Of a DNA stretch of 5,324 bases, positions 1 through 5,287 are shown piece by piece. The notes beneath the pieces were generated by a model. It did no database searches. It was not told the origin of the DNA and was given only the letters and a program-made list of their open reading frames with translations. The translations under genes were made by a program, and so were the position numbers. This DNA comes from JBJEFI01 sp051873875 (GTDB taxonomy: Bacteria; Bacillota; Bacilli; Bacillales; Bacillaceae_G). Position 1 is the first letter of the stretch; the number at the start of each line of letters is the position of its first letter. The DNA lies in contig JBJEFI010000147.1 in the NCBI GenBank assembly GCA_051873875.1, positions 1 to 5,324 of the forward strand, in the 5' to 3' direction.

Positions 1-33
1 CGATAAATTTTAAGTTTTATTCGATAATAATAA

Positions 34-68
34 AAAGGAGATACCCCAACCAAGAAGTAAGCTCCTTT
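34..68 (+). other. Long-loop hairpin that buries an orphan Shine-Dalgarno sequence
   Basis: AAAGGAG at 34-40 is a perfect inverted repeat of CTCCTTT at 62-68, giving a 7-bp stem with a loop of about 21 nt. The left arm belongs to AAAGGAGATAC (34-44), identical over 11 bases to the ribosome binding site of the SSB-like gene at 183-193, yet no start codon with an open frame follows it on the + strand. Read on the - strand, the right arm is itself an AAAGGAG. There is no T-run after the stem, so it does not look like an intrinsic terminator. It may be a remnant of a lost gene start or a leader structure; the pairing is seen, the role is unknown. Confidence 0.35.
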
Positions 69-82
69 CTATCTAGAACATA

Positions 83-119
83 TGTGATGCTACTTTGATT
101 TTATAAAATGTAGCACATA
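83..119. repeat. Bulged inverted repeat around a 12-bp palindrome in the leader
   Basis: Outer arms pair TGTG-A-TGCTAC (83-93, one bulged A at 87, one G-U pair) with GTAGCACATA (110-119). Inside lies the perfect palindrome ATTTTATAAAAT (98-109), which overlaps the -10 of the leftward promoter candidate. Such dyads are typical of operators or leader hairpins, but no protein can be assigned to it. Short AT palindromes are common in AT-rich DNA; the surrounding mixed-base arms make this one more notable. Confidence 0.4.
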
Positions 120-126
120 CTGTAAA
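98..126 (-). promoter_or_regulatory. Candidate leftward sigma-A-type promoter
   Basis: On the - strand, TTTACA (121-126) and TAAAAT (98-103) are separated by exactly 17 bp. Each hexamer matches the vegetative consensus (TTGACA / TATAAT) at five of six positions. Transcription would run left from about position 91, away from the SSB-like gene. An AAAGGAG on the same strand (62-68) could be a ribosome binding site, with a TTG at 51-53 eight bases beyond it opening a frame that runs off the window. No equally good rightward promoter is visible between 1 and 199. AT-rich DNA yields chance matches, so this remains a candidate. Confidence 0.35.
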
Positions 127-182
127 GTGCATCTAAGTAAATACTTTTCGCCAATTAATTTAGACAAATAAATTATAAAATC

Positions 183-193
183 AAAGGAGATAC
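183..193 (+). promoter_or_regulatory. Ribosome binding site of the SSB-like gene
   Basis: AAAGGAGATAC holds a strong Shine-Dalgarno core (AAGGAG, 184-189) ending 10 bases before the ATG at 200. It fixes that ATG as the start. The same 11 bases occur at 34-44 without a gene. Confidence 0.85.
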
Positions 194-199
194 AAATAA

Positions 200-1237
200 A
201 TGGCTAAATCATTAGGATTACCACAAACAAAAGGACAATTTCAATTAAAGGGGCTAGTAACTGGAATGCAGCGTGAGAAAGCTTTCCAAGCTAAACAAAC
301 AAGATCACAACGGAATATGAATATCTTAAACTTTGGAGTTGAAACTGCACCTGATTCATCAGTATTCGTAACAATTCAAGGAATGGAAAGAGATAAAGTA
401 TACTTCTCAAAACGTAGCCAGGTCAAAGGACAAAAGGGTGAAGTTAAATCAGTTGATTGGAATAGTAGACATGATAATCAAGGTGAAGGATTCCAACTTA
501 TCGGAATTGGAGTCGGACTTGATAAAGATGAGACAGGTAAGAATATCATCAAAACTATGACAGAGTATGATGCTGCAGATGAAGTATATCAGAAGCTTGA
601 TGATGAACAACCAGTATTCGTTCGTGGAGAAATTGAATTCTCACATTTTAAGAACAATAAAAATGAGATTGTTAGAAATAGACGATTTGCTATCAAAAAT
701 ATCTATAACTCTAAAGCGGTTGATTTTGAAGCCGATGGCTTTACGGAGACATCAGATTTTAAACAACGTATCATCTTTATGGGTATTGAAAAAGCAGATG
801 ATAAGAATGATCCACACTTTATCTTAGAAGCAAAATTAATTACATACAATACAGTAGAACAAGCAGAGTTTGTTGTCCGTAACGTATCATTAGCGACTCA
901 GTTTAAGAAGACACTCAAACCATATACGGCCATTGATGTATGGGGTAAAATTTTCAACAAAGTAGACACTGAGGAAGAGGCTGAAGCTACTGCAAGTGTA
1001 TGGGGAGAAGAAGATACATTTAAGACAATCAATAAGTCTTATATTCGTGAGTTGGTTATTGTCGGTGCTGATCCTGAAACAATTGATACAGAAACTTACT
1101 CAGAACAAATCATTCAAGAAGCTTTAGATAAAATGAATGCACAAGGTCAGGTTGAAAAACCAAAAGAAAATAAGCCAGCAAAAGATTCATGGGGAGAAAA
1201 GAAGATAGATATTGAAGAGGAAGATCTCCCGTGGTGA
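200..1237 (+). CDS. Phage single-stranded DNA-binding protein (SSB-like, probable tandem OB-fold)
   Basis: Probable ssDNA-binding protein of the phage replication/recombination module, acting in the cytoplasm on fork or recombination DNA. The 345-residue product ends in a low-complexity Lys/Pro/Glu linker (about 310-335) and an acidic tip IEEEDLPW. This mirrors the DDDIPF-type tail by which bacterial SSBs recruit partner proteins, here ending in Pro-Trp rather than Pro-Phe. The body has alternating beta-type stretches. Residues 42-69, 138-147 (PVFVRGEIEF) and 161-170 seem to be echoed by 191-226, 244-253 (AIDVWGKIFN) and 281-291, suggesting two OB-folds in tandem. That is about twice the length of a bacterial SSB. 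A RecA-fold ATPase of a type that often pairs with an SSB lies immediately downstream. Arginine codons include 6 CGT of 13, fitting high expression. The function rests on tail, pattern and context, with no family match run. Confidence 0.7.
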   Translation: MAKSLGLPQTKGQFQLKGLVTGMQREKAFQAKQTRSQRNMNILNFGVETAPDSSVFVTIQGMERDKVYFSKRSQVKGQKGEVKSVDWNSRHDNQGEGFQLIGIGVGLDKDETGKNIIKTMTEYDAADEVYQKLDDEQPVFVRGEIEFSHFKNNKNEIVRNRRFAIKNIYNSKAVDFEADGFTETSDFKQRIIFMGIEKADDKNDPHFILEAKLITYNTVEQAEFVVRNVSLATQFKKTLKPYTAIDVWGKIFNKVDTEEEAEATASVWGEEDTFKTINKSYIRELVIVGADPETIDTETYSEQIIQEALDKMNAQGQVEKPKENKPAKDSWGEKKIDIEEEDLPW

Positions 1238-1287
1238 GCCGTTTAAATAGATAAATTAATACATAAATAAAAAACAATATAAAAAAT

Positions 1288-1294
1288 AGGAGAG
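1288..1294 (+). promoter_or_regulatory. Ribosome binding site of the RecA-fold ATPase gene
   Basis: AGGAGAG stands about 10-12 bases before the ATG at 1305, in a 67-bp A-rich gap after the SSB-like gene. The surrounding string (1284-1302) is nearly repeated at 2462-2481, where it forms the left arm and loop of the terminator. No promoter is evident in the gap, so cotranscription with the SSB-like gene is likely. Confidence 0.75.
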
Positions 1295-1304
1295 TGTTGA
1301 ATTA

Positions 1305-2447
1305 ATGGCTACAGCAAAACGTGGGAGTTCAGTAAAAAAGGGATTAAAATTCTTTAGCTTTGGAGAACCAGGAACATGGAAATCATCTTTTGGATTAGAC
1401 TTTATGAAAATGAAGAATGAAGAAGGTAGACCATTAAGGGTTTTATACATAGATTGTGAGACTGGTAGCGTAGATAACTATTTAGAGGACTTAGAAGATC
1501 AAGGTATTAATCTAGATAACTTACTTCTCGTATACACTACATCTTACACTGAAGTTGAAGAGTATGCTCAAAAAGCAATGAATGAAGAAGAAATCTATAT
1601 TGAAAACGAAGATGGAGAATTAGAAGTTGCTCTCGATGCTGAAGGTAATCCGTTTATTGCAGATGTAATTATTGTTGATGGTATCACTGTCATTACAGAT
1701 AACGTAAAATTTGCAGCTATCAATGTCTCAGAAAAACGTGCAAAGTTGAAGGCTAAGTCACAAGATAAGAATGCTACAGAAGTATTTGTTGCTGAAAGTA
1801 CAGCAGGGCTTGAATTTAAAGATCATGACAAAATCAAAATGAAAGGTAAAAACCTTCTACGCTCACTTATCACAGGGACAGATAAATATGTATATGTGTC
1901 AGCTCGTGAGAAGACAAAGAAAGTTATGCAAAAAGTCGGGAATGAAATGCAACTTGTAGAAGTAGGTAAAGTTCCAGACACATGGGATGGAGCGGAATAT
2001 GAATTCTATACAGTCCTAAGACATTTTGAGGACGAGGATGGAGCTATTAAGGCTCAAATCATGCGTAAAGATAGAACAAAGGTGTTTGCACAGAATGAGA
2101 TTATCGAAGCTCCTACACCATTATATTGGCAGTCAGTTATTGAAGGGAACAAAGGTAAGAAAGCGTCTGTAGTATCAAAAGGATCTCTAGAGGATAGCGT
2201 ACATAAAGATGAAGATGTTATTTCTAAAGGAATTAATGATAAAAAAGCAGAAGATAAGCCAACAAATAAGGAATTAACAAGTGCAGATGATTATAAGAAA
2301 GCAATTGAAGAAAGTATCAAAGCGCTTAGCCCACAGAAGAAAAAAGCTTTGAGACCAAAAGTAACGAAAGCAGGTTATCCATTAGACTTTAATGCAGTAG
2401 AGGACATTGAAGTACTTAAGAAATATCTATCTTTAGTACAAGAGTAA
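1305..2447 (+). CDS. RecA-fold ATPase, Sak4/AAA_24-like recombination protein
   Basis: P-loop ATPase, probably a Sak4-like single-strand annealing or strand-exchange protein acting on SSB-coated DNA. Near the N-terminus FGEPGTWKSSF (residues 19-29) is a Walker A motif, but the second glycine of GxxxxGK[ST] is tryptophan (W25, codon 1377-1379); Lys26 and Ser27 are kept. VLYIDCET (46-53) follows as a second core strand, and VIIVDG (121-126) fits Walker B with Asp125. YVYVSAREK (195-203) fits the next core strand, where relatives carry a polar sensor. An acidic insertion fills about 93-118. After about 280 comes a charged linker and then a probable helical tail (about 325-380), making this longer than minimal Sak4 proteins. 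The SSB-like gene directly upstream supports a recombination role. Arginine codons include 5 CGT/CGC of 10. The ATPase fold is secure; the Sak4 assignment is an inference, and helicase loading is the alternative. Confidence 0.72.
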   Translation: MATAKRGSSVKKGLKFFSFGEPGTWKSSFGLDFMKMKNEEGRPLRVLYIDCETGSVDNYLEDLEDQGINLDNLLLVYTTSYTEVEEYAQKAMNEEEIYIENEDGELEVALDAEGNPFIADVIIVDGITVITDNVKFAAINVSEKRAKLKAKSQDKNATEVFVAESTAGLEFKDHDKIKMKGKNLLRSLITGTDKYVYVSAREKTKKVMQKVGNEMQLVEVGKVPDTWDGAEYEFYTVLRHFEDEDGAIKAQIMRKDRTKVFAQNEIIEAPTPLYWQSVIEGNKGKKASVVSKGSLEDSVHKDEDVISKGINDKKAEDKPTNKELTSADDYKKAIEESIKALSPQKKKALRPKVTKAGYPLDFNAVEDIEVLKKYLSLVQE

Positions 2448-2461
2448 TAATTAAATAAATT

Positions 2462-2497
2462 AAATAGGAGGGGTATTGAATATCTCTCCTATTTTTT
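2462..2497 (+). terminator. Rho-independent terminator inside the operon
   Basis: AAATAGGAG (2462-2470) pairs perfectly with CTCCTATTT (2486-2494). The helix extends inward by six more pairs, two of them G-U, to a TGA loop at 2477-2479, giving about 15 bp. The 3' arm runs into TTTTTT (2492-2497). It lies 15 bp after the ATPase stop codon and 16 bp before the zinc-protein ATG. No good promoter is seen between it and that ATG, so downstream genes would depend on read-through, antitermination or a promoter inside the ATPase gene. It could also act as an RNA-stabilising or processing hairpin. Confidence 0.8.
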
Positions 2498-2500
2498 ATA

Positions 2501-2508
2501 AGAGGTGG
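2501..2508 (+). promoter_or_regulatory. Ribosome binding site of the zinc-site protein gene
   Basis: AGAGGTGG ends four bases before the ATG at 2513 and starts four bases after the terminator T-run. It decides the start codon. The stronger-looking AGGAGGGG at 2466-2473 is locked in the terminator stem and is not in register with this gene. Confidence 0.75.
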
Positions 2509-2512
2509 AAGA

Positions 2513-3154
2513 ATGTTTTTCAAATGTGCATATTGCGATCCAAGTGTTAAAAGAGGGGAAACACCGATTAAAACTATCGATACTGATAAACATTTGTTTA
2601 TTAAGGATAAAAATAAAAAGTATTATCATCAAGAATGTTTTGAAGCTTTTTTAAGAAACAAAAAGAAATTAAGTGAAGAGGATATCAGATTACAGGTTAA
2701 TGAGAGAAGAAAGCAGCAAGAGGAGGAAGTTAAAGAGCTCCAAGAAAAAGATGCATTTTTAAATTGGATTATGAATTTTTATGATGGTACGTTACCTTCT
2801 TACTTTCTTAAAAAGGTACATAGTGTGAGAGATGGTTCTTATGAGGGATTAAATGAGCCAGTTAGCTATGCAACCCTGTTAGACATCTATCAATACATGG
2901 CAAATTATTTAAACAAGAATGCAATGAAAAAGCAAATAACTAAAACTACTCAACGAATGAATTATGATATTGCGGTCGTTGTCGGTAACTATGGTGATTA
3001 TAAAAGGTTCAAGGCTAAGCAACATGCGAACCAAGTAACTAAAGAAACAGTGACAAAACAAACTACAGTAGATGAAAAAGTAAAGAAAGCCTCTCAGAAA
3101 GAAAAGAAAGAGGAGTTTGATATTACAGATTATATGGATGATTTATTGTTATAA
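2513..3154 (+). CDS. Zinc-site protein of unknown function, candidate helicase loader/adaptor
   Basis: I do not recognise this 213-residue protein as a named family. Its N-terminus carries a probable zinc site, Cys5-x2-Cys8 and His39-x2-Cys42 (CAYC ... HQEC), an arrangement reminiscent of half a LIM or treble-clef finger. Residues about 52-85 are strongly charged and heptad-like, consistent with a coiled coil. A globular middle (about 80-165) contains aromatic-rich helices. A Lys/Thr/Glu-rich linker (about 168-198) ends in an acidic-hydrophobic tail, FDITDYMDDLLL, that looks like a partner-binding peptide. The gene sits between a RecA-fold ATPase and a DnaB-type helicase, and its stop is 13 bp before the helicase ATG. 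That is where phages often encode a helicase loader or initiator, so this role is suggested by position only. No arginine codon is CGT or CGC (0 of 8), unlike the two genes before the terminator. Confidence 0.65.
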   Translation: MFFKCAYCDPSVKRGETPIKTIDTDKHLFIKDKNKKYYHQECFEAFLRNKKKLSEEDIRLQVNERRKQQEEEVKELQEKDAFLNWIMNFYDGTLPSYFLKKVHSVRDGSYEGLNEPVSYATLLDIYQYMANYLNKNAMKKQITKTTQRMNYDIAVVVGNYGDYKRFKAKQHANQVTKETVTKQTTVDEKVKKASQKEKKEEFDITDYMDDLLL

Positions 3155-3167
3155 AGGGGAGAAATAA

Positions 3168-4586
3168 ATGGCAATTGAAGAGATGGTGGACATCACCAGT
3201 GAAACATTATTTATAGGTAGTTTATATAAAAATCCAATATTGTTTGTTGATTATGCCGAATTAGTAAAGGCAAAGTATGATTTTCATTTTCCTGAAAACC
3301 AGTTTTTATATAATTGCTTTGATATCTACTATAGGACATTTTCACAAGAGATAGCAGAAACAAAAGTGATTATGTTTATGTCTCAGGATGAGGAAAGGAA
3401 TAAAACGTTCAAGTCTATCGGTGGCTGGAGAACTATCCAAAAGTATATGGATTTAGCAGATCCTACAGATATAAAAAACCATTTAGATAAGATTAAGAAA
3501 TACTCGCTACTAAGGGAATTTGATCGTAAAGGATTCCCTGTAGAAAAATTAGTAAGCCATAAAGCATTCTCCAAAATGAAAGCTGAAGATATTGTAAAGT
3601 TTATGAGATTTAATGTAGACAATATCAACACTGTTATAGGTGGAGGAAAATCATCAGTATTATTAGGTAAAGACATCAAGAAACAAATATTAAAATGGAA
3701 AGAGTCACCGGATATAGGTGAAGAGATACCTTTCCCAATATGGCATTCATTATTTAGAGGATGGAGAAAAGGTAAATTAATTGTAGATGGAATGATGAGT
3801 GGTAATGGTAAGTCTAGGAGGGCTTCTAAGGTTGCTGCATTCATAGGAATAGCCAAAAGAATTCCTACTCTTGTACTTGTCAATGAGCAGGAGAAGGAAG
3901 AGTGGGACGCAATGATGTTAAGTGTTATTGCTAATAATAGGGAGTTTGGATTCTGGAATAGTGATGAAGATTACATAGATGAAACGGATATACTTTTAGG
4001 TCAGACAAATGAGCATCAAGATAGAAAGTTAGAAGAGATTGCAACCTGGATGGAAGAGAATACAAAAATATACTTCCTGGACTTAGATCAATATGCAGAT
4101 GACGATATTGAGCGAGAAATTAAAAAACATGTATTAGGCTTAGGAGTTAAATATGTATTCTATGATACATTGAAGGGTTATAAAACCGATAATTGGGAGT
4201 CAGTCAAGCAAACAACAACTAAATTAAAAGATATATGTAAGGAATTAAAAATTGGTGGCTACGCTACAATTCAGCTTACAGATGATACGGTAATGACTGA
4301 TGAATTAACATCTATGAATATTGCAAACGCAAAGCAACTTAAACACGTAGTTGACCATTTAGTATTGGAAAAGAAACTTGACCCTAGAAAGTATAAAGAT
4401 TATGCAATCAAGGTACAGAATCAAGATGGAAGTTGGGGAGAGATTCCTTTAGATGAAAAGAAGGTATTTTACCAGGGCAAGGTGGATAAGAACCGAGGAG
4501 GAACCACAGGTTTAGAGTTAGTCACAGAAGTTGATCTAGGCAAGAACTTGTGGATTGAGAAAGGTTACCTGATTAGAAAAAAGTAA
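3168..4586 (+). CDS. DnaB-family replicative DNA helicase
   Basis: Hexameric 5'-3' replicative helicase of the phage fork. The 472 residues match a complete DnaB. The N-terminal domain (about 8-120) includes SETLFIGSLYKNP, the DFHFPENQFLYNCF stretch and the Gly85-Gly86 turn before the collar helices. A linker region (about 120-175) precedes the RecA-like motor (about 185-472). Walker A is MMSGNGKS (209-216, Lys215), with the non-glycine first position usual in DnaB. Glu240 (LVNEQEKEEW) fits the catalytic glutamate, YVFYDT holds Walker B Asp333, ATIQL carries the sensor Gln369, and KNRGGTTG (441-448, Arg443) corresponds to the C-terminal KxRxGxTG arginine-finger segment. No intein interrupts it. 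AAGGGGAG just after the preceding stop supports the ATG. The residues after the P-loop (RRAS) are unusually basic. A dedicated loader is likely, the upstream zinc protein being the nearest candidate. Confidence 0.93.
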   Translation: MAIEEMVDITSETLFIGSLYKNPILFVDYAELVKAKYDFHFPENQFLYNCFDIYYRTFSQEIAETKVIMFMSQDEERNKTFKSIGGWRTIQKYMDLADPTDIKNHLDKIKKYSLLREFDRKGFPVEKLVSHKAFSKMKAEDIVKFMRFNVDNINTVIGGGKSSVLLGKDIKKQILKWKESPDIGEEIPFPIWHSLFRGWRKGKLIVDGMMSGNGKSRRASKVAAFIGIAKRIPTLVLVNEQEKEEWDAMMLSVIANNREFGFWNSDEDYIDETDILLGQTNEHQDRKLEEIATWMEENTKIYFLDLDQYADDDIEREIKKHVLGLGVKYVFYDTLKGYKTDNWESVKQTTTKLKDICKELKIGGYATIQLTDDTVMTDELTSMNIANAKQLKHVVDHLVLEKKLDPRKYKDYAIKVQNQDGSWGEIPLDEKKVFYQGKVDKNRGGTTGLELVTEVDLGKNLWIEKGYLIRKK

Positions 4587-4588
4587 GG
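4581..4588 (+). repeat. Left copy of an 8-bp direct repeat flanking the HNH gene
   Basis: AAGTAAGG here spans the last codon and stop of the helicase gene and is repeated exactly at 5273-5280, after the HNH stop. The pair brackets a 692-bp unit holding the endonuclease gene. Part of the match (TAAGG) could arise from stop codon plus ribosome-binding-site constraints, so a duplication is likely but not certain. Confidence 0.5.
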
Positions 4589-4590
4589 GG

Positions 4591-5271
4591 ATGAAAAAAA
4601 TTAAAGTAGTAGATATGACGAACAAAATAATTCACAATTGGAAAGTTATCAGAAGGGATGAATTAAGGAAAGGTGCAGCCTATTGGATATGTGAGTGTCA
4701 ATGCGAAAATAAAACGGTTAAAAGCGTCTCGGGAATTAACCTTAGAGCTGGTAATTCTAAATCTTGTGGATGTATACATGATAAACATTATGAAAATCAA
4801 TATGACTTAAGTTCTTCTTATGGCGTAGGGTACACAAACAAAGGAGAGAAATTTTATTTTGATAAGGAAGATTATAAGATAATAGTTCCCTATTATTGGT
4901 TTATTACTTCTAGGGGGTATCCTTGCACAAGAAGAAATAATAAGGATATATTTATGCACAGATTAATATTAAATGCTAGAGAAGAAGTATACATAGATCA
5001 CATTAATCATATCGAGTATGACAATAGGAAAGAAAATTTAAGGTTGGTTTCGCATGGAGAAAACATGCTAAATAAAAATAAATACAAAAATAACTCAAGT
5101 GGATATCCAGGAGTAAACTGGCACAAGAGAAGTCAGAAATGGATAGCAAGGATATCCATTAATAAAAAGCAAACTGAGCTAGGTAGATTCAATAGTAAAG
5201 AAGAAGCAATAGCTGTTCGTAAAGCTGCCGAGGAGAAATATTATGGTGAGTACAGAAATAAATATGTTTAA
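4591..5271 (+). CDS. Free-standing HNH homing endonuclease with AP2 DNA-binding domain
   Basis: Probable site-specific mobile endonuclease that spreads its own gene into related phages. The 226 residues show three parts. The N-terminal part has a zinc-ribbon-like set CECQC (34-38) and SCGC (58-61), preceded by VDMTNKIIHNWKVI, the usual lead-in of this family. The middle (about 77-165) is the HNH domain: FMHRLIL (121-127), IDHIN (135-139) with His137, then YDNRKENLRLV (143-153) with Asn145 and Asn149; the last motif residue is Asn (Asn161), as in HNH_3 relatives. The C-terminal part (about 170-222) is an AP2 domain, from SGYPGVNWHKRSQKW to the EEAIAVRKAAEEKYYGEY helix. It appears intact. The ATG at 4591 is the first in frame after an upstream stop and gives the expected N-terminus, but AAGGGG abuts it with no spacer, so initiation is probably weak or coupled to helicase translation. 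Arginine codons are nearly all AGA/AGG. Confidence 0.92.
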   Translation: MKKIKVVDMTNKIIHNWKVIRRDELRKGAAYWICECQCENKTVKSVSGINLRAGNSKSCGCIHDKHYENQYDLSSSYGVGYTNKGEKFYFDKEDYKIIVPYYWFITSRGYPCTRRNNKDIFMHRLILNAREEVYIDHINHIEYDNRKENLRLVSHGENMLNKNKYKNNSSGYPGVNWHKRSQKWIARISINKKQTELGRFNSKEEAIAVRKAAEEKYYGEYRNKYV

Positions 5272-5272
5272 G

Positions 5273-5280
5273 AAGTAAGG
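5273..5280 (+). repeat. Right copy of the 8-bp direct repeat flanking the HNH gene
   Basis: AAGTAAGG, identical to 4581-4588. On this side it supplies the first half of the ribosome binding site of the gene starting at 5288. Joining the left flank directly to this copy gives a helicase stop codon immediately followed by GGTGAGATA and ATG, a compact, well-formed junction. Confidence 0.5.
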
Positions 5281-5284
5281 TGAG
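5277..5284 (+). promoter_or_regulatory. Ribosome binding site of the truncated last gene
   Basis: AAGGTGAG matches the Shine-Dalgarno consensus over AAGGTGA and ends three bases before the ATG at 5288. It supports that codon as a real gene start although only the first codons are present. Confidence 0.7.
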
Positions 5285-5287
5285 ATA

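Noticed and set aside
1..53. Leftward gene starting at TTG 53-51
   Set aside because: Only about 17 codons are visible, the start is TTG, and the product (Tyr/Lys/Ile run) looks like translated AT-rich spacer. Kept only as part of the leftward promoter finding.
95..128. Rightward promoters TTGATT-17-TACTGT or TTTATA-17-TAAAGT
   Set aside because: They match the consensus at only 7 and 8 of 12 positions, which is expected by chance in this AT-rich leader.
567..827. Second + strand frame inside the SSB-like gene
   Set aside because: It is out of frame within a gene with a strong start and a recognisable tail, and its product shows no domain pattern.
1256..1450. - strand frame across the SSB-ATPase gap
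   Set aside because: It covers the Walker A region of the ATPase in antisense and has no supporting start signal or domain.
2476..2502. Promoter TTGAAT-15-TATAAG after the ATPase gene
   Set aside because: The spacer is two bases too short and the -35 lies in the terminator stem and loop. The transcript would begin inside the ribosome binding site of the next gene.
2476..2550. TTG-started 24-codon leader reading frame after AGGAGGGG
   Set aside because: The Shine-Dalgarno is locked in the terminator stem and sits only two to four bases from the TTG. The frame overlaps the zinc-protein start out of register. A translated attenuator leader is conceivable, but nothing else supports it.
3383..3883. 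Long open frame on the - strand inside the helicase gene
   Set aside because: It lies wholly antisense to well-conserved helicase sequence, has no ribosome binding site of note and gives a low-complexity hydrophobic product. It is a mirror of the helicase codons.
3168..4586. Intein or intron in the helicase gene
   Set aside because: All helicase motifs occur in order with normal spacing and no splice-type Cys/Ser...His-Asn block. The HNH gene is outside the coding frame.
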